Shown here: in pieces, positions 18,371-26,556 of the stretch
How the letters are laid out: each line of letters starts with the position of its first letter
Position numbering within the stretch: position 1 is the stretch's first letter
Origin: Actinomycetota bacterium
GTDB lineage: Bacteria; Actinomycetota; Rubrobacteria; Rubrobacterales; Rubrobacteraceae
DNA: 44,266 bases
Direction of reading: 5' to 3'
Assembly (NCBI GenBank): GCA_902810695.1
Contig: CADDYV010000028.1
Span: forward strand, 1-44,266
Program-made: the position numbers and the translations under genes
The notes under the pieces: generated by a model
The model's database searches: none
What the model was told of the DNA's origin: nothing
What the model saw: the letters and a program-made list of their open reading frames with translations, nothing else

Positions 18371-18449
18371 CACCGATCTCCAATCTGATATGACATTGCG
18401 ACCCCGAAATTATACAGCGTGGGGAAGAGTGAGGCGTTTCCAGCCGGAT

Positions 18450-18716
18450 CTAGCGGTGGCTGGGATCCAGCTCGCCCGATCCAAAAGCCTTTTCCATCTT
18501 CTCGCGGACCGATTGTACGAGCCTGGGGTTGCGGCAGATCTCCTCTATCTCACCCGGAGAAGCGTTACGGCGCACGTAATCCTCTTTGAGAACGTCTTCC
18601 AGGTACGCCCCTTCTCCGAGACGGTAGGCGATGTATTGCAGGACCTTCTCCTCTCGGGTGGTGGGCTGGGAGGTGTCAAAGAGCCGGGCCCAGAAAGATT
18701 CTTTCTCCTTTGCCAC
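18450..18716 (-). CDS. Small protein of unknown function downstream of asd
   Basis: 88 charged, probably helical residues (EEKVLQYIAYRLGEGAYLEDVL) with no membrane segment. It starts at GTG with GGAGA 8 bases upstream, 44 bases after asd. It is likely the tail of the metX-lysC-hom-asd transcript. The family is not recognised. Confidence 0.7.
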   Translation of the reverse strand: MAKEKESFWARLFDTSQPTTREEKVLQYIAYRLGEGAYLEDVLKEDYVRRNASPGEIEEICRNPRLVQSVREKMEKAFGSGELDPSHR

Positions 18717-18760
18717 TTCCGGTCTCCTCTCCTCGAAATAGTTTGTAACTTTATAGCATA

Positions 18761-19726
18761 TTATACTCTGGCTTTTACGAGAGCCCCGGCGATCTGGACG
18801 GCGTTGGTGGCCGCGCCTTTCAAGAGGTTATCGGAGACGCACCAGTACTCCAGCGTACGCCCACCGGCGCGCACGCGCCCTACGTACACGCCAGGGTCCC
18901 CGGCGGCTTCGAGCGCCGTCGGAAAGTCCGAGGCATCGCCGGAGAAGCTCACGCCCTGCGCCCCTCCGAGAACATCGAGCGCCTCTTCGAGGGACACATC
19001 CTCCTCAGTCTCGACGTAGACGCTCTCGGAGTGACCCGTGTGCACGGGGACGCGCACGGCGGTGGCGAAGATTTCGAGGTCCGGCAGGTCCAGAATCTTG
19101 CGCGACTCCTCGCGCATCTTGCGCTCCTCGGTGGTGTATCCGTCCTCGCCGACGCTCCCGATGAGCGGTATGACGTTGCCGGAGATGGGTTTGGGGAAGG
19201 CGTCTGTACGTCCGTTCTCCAGGGCCTCCACGCCGCTGCGCCCCGCCCCGGAGACCGCCTGGTAGGTAGAGACGACGACCTTCTTGAGGCCGAACTCGCG
19301 GGCGAGGGGGGCGAGCGTTACCACGAGCTGGGTCGTCGAGCAGTTGGGATTGGCGATGAGGCCCCTGTGGTCTTTCAGGGCGTGGGGGTTGACCTCCGGG
19401 ACGACGAGCGGAACCTCCGGGTCGAGCCGGAAGTCACTGCCGTTGTCTATGACGATGGCTCCCCGTTCTATGGCTTCGCGCGCAAGCTGTCTAGAGGCGC
19501 CTTTCTCGCCCTCGGTCCCGGCGAAGAGCGCGATGTCCACGCCCTCGAAGGCTTCTGGCGTTGCCGCCTCGATGTCGAAGCTCTCGCCCGCCAGGGTCGC
19601 CGTGCGGGTGCTGCGGGCGAGGACGCGCAGCTCCTTCAGGGGAAAGTTCTGGCGACGCAGCTCGGAGATGAGCTTCTCACCGACCAGCCCCGCCCCCACG
19701 ACGGCAACCGTGTAACCTCCGGGCAT
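18761..19726 (-). CDS. asd: Aspartate-semialdehyde dehydrogenase
   Basis: NADPH-dependent reduction of aspartyl phosphate to aspartate semialdehyde, the branch-point precursor of lysine/DAP and of homoserine. It has 321 residues. The Rossmann start is YTVAVVGAGLVGEKL, the active-site cysteine is in IANPNCSTTQLV, and the catalytic His region is AVRVPVHTGHSESV. The ATG has AGGAGAT upstream. The start is 5 bases from the hom stop, so the two are in one operon with lysC and metX. Confidence 0.96.
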   Translation of the reverse strand: MPGGYTVAVVGAGLVGEKLISELRRQNFPLKELRVLARSTRTATLAGESFDIEAATPEAFEGVDIALFAGTEGEKGASRQLAREAIERGAIVIDNGSDFRLDPEVPLVVPEVNPHALKDHRGLIANPNCSTTQLVVTLAPLAREFGLKKVVVSTYQAVSGAGRSGVEALENGRTDAFPKPISGNVIPLIGSVGEDGYTTEERKMREESRKILDLPDLEIFATAVRVPVHTGHSESVYVETEEDVSLEEALDVLGGAQGVSFSGDASDFPTALEAAGDPGVYVGRVRAGGRTLEYWCVSDNLLKGAATNAVQIAGALVKARV

Positions 19727-19731
19727 ATCTC

Positions 19732-20811
19732 CTATTCCTCCTCATCGCGGGTCACTCTGCGGGCAATGTCGAGCAGGTCGAAGACGACGCCGCTCGCGGT
19801 GCGCTCCGGTCCGGCCCCGGGACCGGATATAGTGAGGGTAACATCCGAGTAGCGCCGGGTGTGGAAATCGAAGACGTTTTCGGGGCCGCTGATCGGGCCG
19901 AACGGGCTCTCTACCGGCGTATCTGCGAGCCCGACCGTTACCGGACCTTCCTTCGGGATGCGGGCCAGATACCGCAGCATGTGCCCGGCCTCGACGGAGA
20001 CTAGACGGTCGTGAAACGCCTCGTCCGCCTCCGGCAACCTCTCCATAAACTCTTCCTGCGAGACGTTTTCCAGACCGTCGGGGACGAGGGACTGGTAGGG
20101 GATCTCTCCTGGTTCGATCTCGCGCCCCATCGTGCGGGCGAGGATTATGGCTTTACGCGCCACATCCAGCCCGGAGAGGTCGTCGCGGGGATCAGGCTCG
20201 GCGTAGTGAAGCTCGACCGCCATCCTGACCGCTTCAGAGAAGGAGTGGCCGCCCTCGACCGCGCTCATAATGAAGCCTAGAGTTCCGCTCGGGCTCGCCT
20301 GTATCTCGAAGATCTCATCGCCGCTTGCGATCAGGGAGTTGATGGTCGATATCACCGGCATCCCGGCACCCACTGTTGCCTCGTGCCAGAGGCGGTCGGG
20401 CAACAGCTTCATGAGCTTCTCGTACTGGTCGGTGGTCCCGGAGAGAGGCCCCTTGTTGGAGAGCACCAGGTACGAACCGTTCTGTATCCCGAGCAGGTCG
20501 AGGTCGTAGGTCCCGCCGTGCACCGCGAGGTCCACGACCACCCTGATGCTGCCGGGCTCGGGGTCGGAGACGAGCACATCCTCCAGCGGCTCTGTCCCGA
20601 GATCCGCGAGTTTGCCGCCCTTCTCCTTGAACCGGATGGCCTGCGGCAGCAGGTCTTCACCTACAAGCGCCCCCGAGGTGTCGGAGACCGCCCGGTAGCT
20701 CACCTCCAGGTCCAGTTCCTCCAGCCAGCGTTTGCGCTCCTCCAGGATGATCTGGGCCACCGCCCGCCCGACGTTGCCCAGCCCGAGCTGGACTATCTCC
20801 ATCCGCTTCAT
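19732..20811 (-). CDS. hom: Homoserine dehydrogenase (short form, no ACT domain)
   Basis: Reduces aspartate semialdehyde to homoserine. It has 359 residues. The N-terminal nucleotide fold is MEIVQLGLGNVGRAVAQ. The catalytic domain shows LSNKGPLSG, EATVGAGMPVISTINSL and QASPSGTLGFIMSAVEGG, then YAEPDPRDDLSGLDVARK. It ends after the NAD-closing helix (TASGVVFDLLDIARRV) with no C-terminal ACT domain, so threonine feedback of the usual kind is not expected. The ATG at 20811 overlaps the lysC stop by 4 bases (ATGA). The upstream frame extension belongs to lysC. Co-transcription with lysC and asd is clear. Confidence 0.95.
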   Translation of the reverse strand: MKRMEIVQLGLGNVGRAVAQIILEERKRWLEELDLEVSYRAVSDTSGALVGEDLLPQAIRFKEKGGKLADLGTEPLEDVLVSDPEPGSIRVVVDLAVHGGTYDLDLLGIQNGSYLVLSNKGPLSGTTDQYEKLMKLLPDRLWHEATVGAGMPVISTINSLIASGDEIFEIQASPSGTLGFIMSAVEGGHSFSEAVRMAVELHYAEPDPRDDLSGLDVARKAIILARTMGREIEPGEIPYQSLVPDGLENVSQEEFMERLPEADEAFHDRLVSVEAGHMLRYLARIPKEGPVTVGLADTPVESPFGPISGPENVFDFHTRRYSDVTLTISGPGAGPERTASGVVFDLLDIARRVTRDEEE

Positions 20812-22043
20812 ACAGCTTGCCCCCCGACCGATACGGGAGCGCGAACCAGGCCCTCGTGCAGCGCGCGCAGCGCCTCCTCTTCCCGCTCTGCGGTCACGAA
20901 GAAGACGAGTTCTGTGGCAGTGATCCCGGCGTGAAGTGGGGATATTCCCACCCTGCGCAAACACCGCATCCCGCGCGCGATATCCGCGTTCTCCGGCGCC
21001 CCGATGCAAACCACTGCGGCCGTGCGCCGCCTGTAGCCGCTGGTGCAGGGAAGCTCGACCGCGAGGCCGCGGTGCACCCCCACGCAGCGTATCCCCGATC
21101 CGGTGTAGAGATCCGAGATGCGCGTTCCCGGGCACTCCGGGTTGAAGGTGTTTCTTACCGCAACCTCGATACCCGCTTCCGCGACGGGCTCCATCGTCCG
21201 GGGGTGCAGGACCTTCGCTCCTAGGTTCGAGAAAGCGGCGGCTTCGCGGTAGGAGAGGTGTGAAACGAGCCTTGTGGCCGGGACCACGCGCGGGTCGGCG
21301 GAGAGCACGCCGTCAACGTCGGACATGATCCAGACCTCCCCGGCTTCCAGGGCGCGTCCCAGAACCGTTGCCGAGAGGTCCGAGCCACCCCGCCCCAGCG
21401 TGGTCGGAAGACCTTCCGGCGAACGTCCGACGTAGCCCGGCACGACCGCGACGACGCCCTCTTCGAGAAGCGGCGCGACGTAACGCTTGCATCGCTCCTT
21501 CGTCGCCTCCGCGTCTACTCCCGCTTCATCGAAGCACGAGTCGGTGGCTATCGGGTCCCGGGTGACCGCAGCGGGAGCCCCGAGGCTTCCTATGGCTCCG
21601 GCCAGGATCTCCGCCGAGAGCCGCTCTCCGAAGGCCGCTACTCTTGCCCGCCGCTCCGCCGGAACTTCGGCGGGCTCGTTGAGTGATTCGGCGAGCTCCT
21701 TGAGCAGCCCGAGCAGGCGTTCCTCTACGCCAGGGAGGAGATCCGGGTCGTGAGCGGCGTGGCGGGCGGCGGCGAGATGCCTCTCGGCGAGGGCCCGGTA
21801 GAGCTCGGCGATAGACCCCTCGTGGGTGGCGCCCGTCGAAGTTCGGGTGCTCATGCCGGCGGTGGTGTCGGCGTAACCGAGCAGGGTGTCGGTGGTGCCG
21901 CTCATCGCCGAGACGACGACGGCCACCGGACGATCCTGGGCAGCCCCGGCGACTATTCTGGCGGCTCTAATGAACTCCTCACCGCCGCCGACCGAGGTGC
22001 CCCCGAACTTGATTACGAGGGGTCTCTCGCTCAATCTACTCAC
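20808..22043 (-). CDS. lysC: Aspartate kinase with a reduced ACT region
   Basis: Phosphorylates aspartate, the first step of the lysine/methionine/threonine pathway. It has 411 residues. The kinase domain shows VIKFGGTSVGG, AFGERLSAEIL, GYVGRSPEGLPTTLGRGGSD, IMSDVDGVLSADPR and SNLGAKVLHPRTMEP. It includes the long helical insertion typical of the E. coli ThrA/LysC class (residues about 65-125). Only about 100 residues follow, with a single recognisable ACT-like stretch (TAAVVCIGAPENADIA... to ATELVFFV). Aspartokinases normally have two interleaved ACT domains, so one appears lost. Starts at GTG 22043; a TTG three codons later has better ribosome-site spacing. Confidence 0.93.
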   Translation of the reverse strand: MSRLSERPLVIKFGGTSVGGGEEFIRAARIVAGAAQDRPVAVVVSAMSGTTDTLLGYADTTAGMSTRTSTGATHEGSIAELYRALAERHLAAARHAAHDPDLLPGVEERLLGLLKELAESLNEPAEVPAERRARVAAFGERLSAEILAGAIGSLGAPAAVTRDPIATDSCFDEAGVDAEATKERCKRYVAPLLEEGVVAVVPGYVGRSPEGLPTTLGRGGSDLSATVLGRALEAGEVWIMSDVDGVLSADPRVVPATRLVSHLSYREAAAFSNLGAKVLHPRTMEPVAEAGIEVAVRNTFNPECPGTRISDLYTGSGIRCVGVHRGLAVELPCTSGYRRRTAAVVCIGAPENADIARGMRCLRRVGISPLHAGITATELVFFVTAEREEEALRALHEGLVRAPVSVGGQAV

Positions 22044-22091
22044 GCTCCGTTCAGTTTTCGTTTGTTTTTCTCCATCACTGCTTCTCCTGCT

Positions 22092-23222
22092 CTAGTCCAG
22101 GAAGGGTTTGAGGGCTCTCTGTAGTTCTGCCCAGTCTTTGAGGAACGAGTCGTGCCCGTTCAGGGAATCTATCTCCGTATAGTGCGCTTCTGCTCCGGCG
22201 CTGCGTGCCTTCTCCGCAGTCTCGCGAACTTCGGATGCCGGGAACAGCCAGTCGCTGGAGATGCCGACGAAGAGCATCTCGGACTCTATCCTGGAGTACG
22301 CTTCCTCCTCGGACTCGTACCCCGCGGCCACGTCGTAGAGATCCATCGCACGGGAGAGGTAGAGGTAGGAGTTGGCGTCGAAGCGGCCCACGAGATCCCG
22401 GCCCTGATAGTGCAGATAGCTCTCGATGTCGAACCTGCCGCCGAACTCCGGGCAGAGGGCGGGACGGGTGGCGGGCCTGCGCCCGAAGCGCTCCCACTGC
22501 CCCTGGGCGCTCTGGTAGGTCATCATCCCGGCCATCCGGGCGATGGCGAGACCTTCATCGGGGCTTCTGCCGGTCCCGTAGTAATCGCCCCCCTGCCAGT
22601 TCGGGTCGGCCATGATCGCACGCCGCCCGATCTCGCTCATCCCTAACCCCTGCGGTCCCAGGGCCCCGGTCGCCGCGATCGGCGCCACCTTCTCCGCAAA
22701 GCCCGGAAACTCCACTGCCCATTCGAGCGCCTGCTGGCCGCCGATAGAGCCGCCGATGACCAGCGCCAGCCTGCTTACGCCCAAAGTCTCCAGGAGCCGT
22801 CTCTGGGCGCGGACCATGTCCCGGATCGTGACGAGCGGGAACCGCATCCCGTACGGACGCTCCGAGTCCGGGTCGAGCGAAGCCGGTCCCGTGCTGCCCG
22901 AGCAGCCGCCCAGGACGTTCGAGCAGATCACGAAGTATCTATCGGTATCTATGGGGCGCCCCGGCCCGACCATGGGATCCCACCAGCCGCCCCGCTTGTA
23001 CTCCTCAGATGGTTTCCCGGCGGCATGAGAGTCACCGGTCAGGGCGTGGACAATGAGCACAGCGTTATCCCCCGCCGAATTCAACTCGCCCCACGTCTCG
23101 CAGGCGAGTTCGATCTCCGGGATGTAGCCGCCGAGCTCTGGCTCGAAGGGTCCTACGCAGTAGAAAGCTTTACCCGGTCGGGCCGGAGCTTGTCTAGCCC
23201 CGGCCCCCAGGTCTTGTGCCAT
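22092..23222 (-). CDS. metX: Homoserine O-acyltransferase
   Basis: Activates homoserine with an acyl group for methionine synthesis. Alpha/beta hydrolase of 376 residues, the MetX length. Landmarks are ACETWGELN, VLIVHALTGDSHAAG, the nucleophile elbow GGSIGGQQALEWA, the late Asp region SSDWLFP and the catalytic His in NGHDSF. Acetyl versus succinyl specificity cannot be read with confidence. The ATG is 17 bases from the best purine run (GGAAGGAGG), unusually far; no better in-frame start lies upstream. It is first in the metX-lysC-hom-asd operon, behind a SAM-I riboswitch. No sulfhydrylase gene is next to it. Confidence 0.94.
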   Translation of the reverse strand: MAQDLGAGARQAPARPGKAFYCVGPFEPELGGYIPEIELACETWGELNSAGDNAVLIVHALTGDSHAAGKPSEEYKRGGWWDPMVGPGRPIDTDRYFVICSNVLGGCSGSTGPASLDPDSERPYGMRFPLVTIRDMVRAQRRLLETLGVSRLALVIGGSIGGQQALEWAVEFPGFAEKVAPIAATGALGPQGLGMSEIGRRAIMADPNWQGGDYYGTGRSPDEGLAIARMAGMMTYQSAQGQWERFGRRPATRPALCPEFGGRFDIESYLHYQGRDLVGRFDANSYLYLSRAMDLYDVAAGYESEEEAYSRIESEMLFVGISSDWLFPASEVRETAEKARSAGAEAHYTEIDSLNGHDSFLKDWAELQRALKPFLD

Positions 23223-23334
23223 ACTTGGGAGTAATACAGCCTCCTTCCGTTGATCGGGTTTACACGTTCCTGTAGCGCCAAACCGGCGCCGCTATTACGC
23301 GCAACCCGCTCGCAGAAGAGGCCGCAAGGCTCTT

Positions 23335-23457
23335 CCCACATCTTCCAGAATTGGCTTTAAAGCCAACCCTGCTGGATTTGGCACCTCACGGAGTAGGGAT
23401 CTCCGCCGGTTGCCGCGGTTTCGCAGGGCCAGTTCCCTCCGCCGCTCTCGATGCGGG
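23335..23457 (-). ncRNA. SAM-I (S-box) riboswitch upstream of metX
   Basis: On the minus strand, P1 forms between cccgcatc (23457-23450) and gatgtggg (23342-23335). Conserved S-box core segments follow in order: GAGAGCGGCGGAGGGA, CTGGCCC, GAAACCGCGGCAACC, then GGTGCCAAATCC and a closing GAAGATG. It lies 113 bases before metX. No U-tract follows the hairpin at about 23313-23333, so control may be translational. Confidence 0.92.
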
Positions 23458-23474
23458 TCCGCGTTTAGAGGTGG

Positions 23475-23504
23475 ATGCTAAAACATCTGGCTACCCTTCG
23501 TCAA
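23475..23504 (-). promoter_or_regulatory. Promoter of the SAM-riboswitch/metX transcript
   Basis: Minus-strand TTGACG (23504-23499), 18-base spacer, TAGCAT (23480-23475). The predicted start is about 10 bases before riboswitch P1, an ideal arrangement. Confidence 0.6.
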
Positions 23505-23538
23505 GGGAACCCTGATCCTATCTATAAGAAACGCACGG

Positions 23539-23568
23539 GGGCAGGGGATTTTTCTGGATCCCCTGCCC
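23539..23568 (-). terminator. Terminator hairpin after the M4 protease gene
   Basis: Perfect 11-bp stem gggcaggggat / atcccctgccc with an 8-base loop, about 20 bases beyond the protease stop. Confidence 0.7.
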
Positions 23569-23588
23569 TGACTGTGGCCCCTACTGTC

Positions 23589-26396
23589 CTATCTGAGTAT
23601 CGTGAAGTACCAGGATCTGGACCCGGTGTTCCCGGCGGCGTCCCCGGCGATTATTTTGACCGTCTTCTTGCCCGTTGAAAGGCTGGGGGAAGTGTAGACG
23701 AGCCGGTCGGTGCTGCGGTTGTAGCTGAACTTGCTCGCGGGTATGCCCTTGCCGTTTACGTAGAGCTTTACGTTGCTCTTGGAGAGGTTGGCAATATTGT
23801 CTCTCACTGTGGCCCCGATGGTCGGGGTTCTGTCTCTAGACCTGGACGCGGGCTTGGGCGCAAGATTGCTGATGGCAGGCTTTGTGGTATCTATCGTCCA
23901 GCTTCTCGTCGCGGGCGTTGCATCTACGTTGCCGGCGAGATCTCTGGCTCTCACCTGGAAGGTGTGCCTGCCCTGGGCGAGCCCGGTGAGCTTTACGCTG
24001 GTAGCCTGGGTGAACGCAGACCAGGGTCTGCCGTCGAGCTTATAGGAGTAGCGCAGGCTTGTGCCTGGCGTCGCGTTGTCCGAGCCGCTCCACCCGAAGG
24101 TCGCCGAGGTGCTGCGTACCGTCCTGGAGGGGCCTCCGATGACGGTGGTGTTCGGTGGGGTAGCATCAACCGCGCTGCCGCAGGTGTAGAGCCGGACATC
24201 GTCTACGAACCAGCCGTAGTCGTCGACGCTTGAGTCGGTTCCGATACGGAAACGGAAACGTACGCTCTTACCAGCGAGCGAGCTGAGGTTGGCCCGGCTG
24301 GAGATGTAGCCGTGGCTGTCGGCGACGAACGCGCTGCGCCCGGCCAGTGGATTACCGGAACCGTTGTATTGAGTAACAGTACCATCGTAGCCGTTGTTGG
24401 TGAACTTCGGACCCAGATCCTGCCAGGGACCGCCGTTCACGCTGTACTCCACCACGCCGCCGTCGTAGTCACCAAAGGGATCATCGTCGAACCCGTAGGA
24501 GTGGTTGAAGCGCAGGTAGGTAGTCTTGCCTGCTGGTATGCTCACGTTTTTGTTGAGGGTGATCGAGTAGTCGCCCGCGTTGGGCTGGTCGTAGCCCCAG
24601 AAGTTGGTGTTCCCGCTGGTGGCGTAGGTGGCGTCAAGGCCCACCTGATTCGGATTCTGCGGATAGTACCAGCTACCTGTCTTCGACCAGTTGCCGCTCG
24701 CGGGGTTCTCCAGGTTGTCAAAGAATACATTGTGCGGCGTCTGGCCGGAGGCACAGACGGGAGCCTCTGGATCTGGGGCCGCAGCGGGTTGCTGGTTCAT
24801 CTGGGTGGCAGCAACAGCGTTGCTCACCTGCTGGCAGTCGGATGAGGTTATCCCCGAGGTGCCGACGAGATCGTTACACGCCTGCGGCAGATCTGTGGCG
24901 AGGTTCTGGTAGTCGCTGGCCGAGGTGAGCAGGTTGCGCTGGACTTCGTAGTAGATCTTCGCGGTTTTGTCGATGCCGAGGCCGCTTACGGTCTGGCCGT
25001 TGAAGGTGCCGCCGTCGGTGATGAGGTACGCTGCCTTGTTGTTGACGCCGCTGTTGGTATGGACGCCGCCGTTGTCCTCGGAGCCGCCGTAGTAGTAGGA
25101 ACTCTCCATGCTATCGGGCTGCTGGAAATTCGGCGGGTTCTTCATGTCCCGGATCGCACCGAGCCCGGTGATATCCTCCCCGAGCTTCCACCTCACGCTT
25201 GCGGAGTCATTACCGAGACCGTCGGAGAGGTCTATAAGCTCGCCGAACACGTCGGAGAGAGACTCGTTGATCGCCCCGCTCTGGTAGTAGTAGAAGAGAT
25301 GCGACTCGTACTGGGTGACACCGTGGCTCAGCTCGTGGCCGACCACGTCGTCGGCTAGCGGGAACCCGTAGGCATCACCGTAGACCATCTGCTGGCCGTT
25401 CCAGAACGCGTTGGCGTAGTTGCTGCCGTAGTGGACGGTGGAGATCAGGGGAAGCCCCGCGCCATCTATGCTGTCGCGGCCCAGGACGTTCTTGTAGAAA
25501 TTGTAGGTGGCACCGGCGTTTATGTGGGCGCCCTTCGCGTCGGCGTCGCCGTTGGAGCACGTGGGGTCGGATTCGGTACACACCGGCGTACCGGGCAGGG
25601 TCTGGGTATTGTTCGCCGTGTAGGTGCTGCGATTGAGGGCGGTGTCTATCTGGTTGAAGTGAAGCGCCACGATGCCGGTTTTGGCGTCCACGAGCACCAG
25701 CTCCCGGAAATTTGCCACTCCAGCGGGGGAGACGTCCATGCGCCATACGAGTCTGGGCACTTGCGCGCCGGGTGCGTCCAGGATGGCGGGGTCGTAGACC
25801 CAAAGCGTGGGTCTTGTCGCCCTGAGCTGTCCGACCTTGATCTTGTGGTATTTAGAGATTGCCGCCAGTGCCCGATTCCTGGCAACCTGGGCGCTGACTT
25901 TCGGACTGGTGTCGAGCGAGATGCGCGGCAGGAACTTGCCCGTTGCCACGAGCAATTCATTGCCGCTTGTGGTCTGGACGTTTAGCTCGCCGCCGAGCAC
26001 CGGCACGCCATCATAAACCTGCCTGAAGCGCGTTACAGACCGTCCCTGACCCGCTGCCCTGGAATATTCTGTCTTGAGCTCTCGCGCCTGGTCTTTGATG
26101 CCGAAAAGGGAACCGTACTTCGCCATGTAGGTCCTGGCCGCCTGCTCGGCAGAAGCGTCAGGAGAGAGACCCGCAGGCCGGGGCACCGGTGATTCCTTCG
26201 ATGCTCCTATGAACTGCACCTTGCCGGTGTCTTCTCCACGGCGCACCGTTGCGTTGCCAAAGTGGTCCAGCAGCCGCGAACTGCCGGTTTTCTGGCTTTG
26301 GGCCTTCGTCGTAGTGCCTACCGCCACGGATAGCAGCAGAACTGCCGCAACGGCAGCAGGCAAAAGGAGCCACCATCGCAGGTTTGCGCTTATCAA
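23589..26396 (-). CDS. Secreted M4 (thermolysin-family) metalloprotease with C-terminal domains
   Basis: Extracellular zinc endopeptidase of 935 residues. It has a signal peptide (WWLLLPAAVAAVLLLSVAVG, cleavage after about residue 33), then an FTP/PepSY propeptide to about residue 215. The M4 catalytic domain follows. Zinc ligands are H354 and H358 (HELSH) and E378 (INESLSD). The transition-state histidine is H446 (GGVHTNSG). The C-terminal half is a jelly-roll/MAM-like domain resembling that of M6 peptidases (VFFDNLENPASG to WFVDDVRLYTC). Two Ig-like/bacterial repeats (NTTVIGGPSRTV..., KPAISNLAPKPAS...) follow, probably for substrate or surface binding. TTG start with GAGGTAAGG. It shares a promoter element with the sensor operon at 34 kb (26491-26514). 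Confidence 0.94.
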   Translation of the reverse strand: MISANLRWWLLLPAAVAAVLLLSVAVGTTTKAQSQKTGSSRLLDHFGNATVRRGEDTGKVQFIGASKESPVPRPAGLSPDASAEQAARTYMAKYGSLFGIKDQARELKTEYSRAAGQGRSVTRFRQVYDGVPVLGGELNVQTTSGNELLVATGKFLPRISLDTSPKVSAQVARNRALAAISKYHKIKVGQLRATRPTLWVYDPAILDAPGAQVPRLVWRMDVSPAGVANFRELVLVDAKTGIVALHFNQIDTALNRSTYTANNTQTLPGTPVCTESDPTCSNGDADAKGAHINAGATYNFYKNVLGRDSIDGAGLPLISTVHYGSNYANAFWNGQQMVYGDAYGFPLADDVVGHELSHGVTQYESHLFYYYQSGAINESLSDVFGELIDLSDGLGNDSASVRWKLGEDITGLGAIRDMKNPPNFQQPDSMESSYYYGGSEDNGGVHTNSGVNNKAAYLITDGGTFNGQTVSGLGIDKTAKIYYEVQRNLLTSASDYQNLATDLPQACNDLVGTSGITSSDCQQVSNAVAATQMNQQPAAAPDPEAPVCASGQTPHNVFFDNLENPASGNWSKTGSWYYPQNPNQVGLDATYATSGNTNFWGYDQPNAGDYSITLNKNVSIPAGKTTYLRFNHSYGFDDDPFGDYDGGVVEYSVNGGPWQDLGPKFTNNGYDGTVTQYNGSGNPLAGRSAFVADSHGYISSRANLSSLAGKSVRFRFRIGTDSSVDDYGWFVDDVRLYTCGSAVDATPPNTTVIGGPSRTVRSTSATFGWSGSDNATPGTSLRYSYKLDGRPWSAFTQATSVKLTGLAQGRHTFQVRARDLAGNVDATPATRSWTIDTTKPAISNLAPKPASRSRDRTPTIGATVRDNIANLSKSNVKLYVNGKGIPASKFSYNRSTDRLVYTSPSLSTGKKTVKIIAGDAAGNTGSRSWYFTILR

Positions 26397-26443
26397 GCCT
26401 TACCTCACTTTCATTAGATGGGAAACATTGGTTTCCGCACAAT

Positions 26444-26460
26444 ACTTACTAGTAGTAAGT
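26444..26460 (-). promoter_or_regulatory. Perfect 17-bp palindrome in the protease leader
   Basis: acttacta-g-tagtaagt, 48 bases before the protease start and adjoining the proposed -10 (TATATT, 26466-26461). It is a candidate repressor operator or a small hairpin in the 5' leader. Confidence 0.5.
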
Positions 26461-26514
26461 AATATAGAGGGGTTCAGGTTTTAAGCGCATCCCCCATTTG
26501 GGTAATTTTTGAGG
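26461..26514 (-). promoter_or_regulatory. Protease promoter with shared upstream element (site A)
   Basis: -10 TATATT (minus, 26466-26461) without a consensus -35. Upstream on the plus strand is CATTTGGGTAATTTTT (26495-26510), preceded by CCCC. The same element stands at the same distance from a -10 at sites B and C (34.2 and 34.4 kb). Confidence 0.55.
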
Positions 26515-26556
26515 AATCACCCAATAGGTTATCTAGTTTCTGTATGCGAGATTGCT

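Noticed and set aside
19732-21135. A long start for homoserine dehydrogenase (about 108 extra residues)
   Set aside because: The extension is out-of-frame lysC sequence. The ATG at 20811 overlaps the lysC stop and begins at the expected nucleotide-binding motif.
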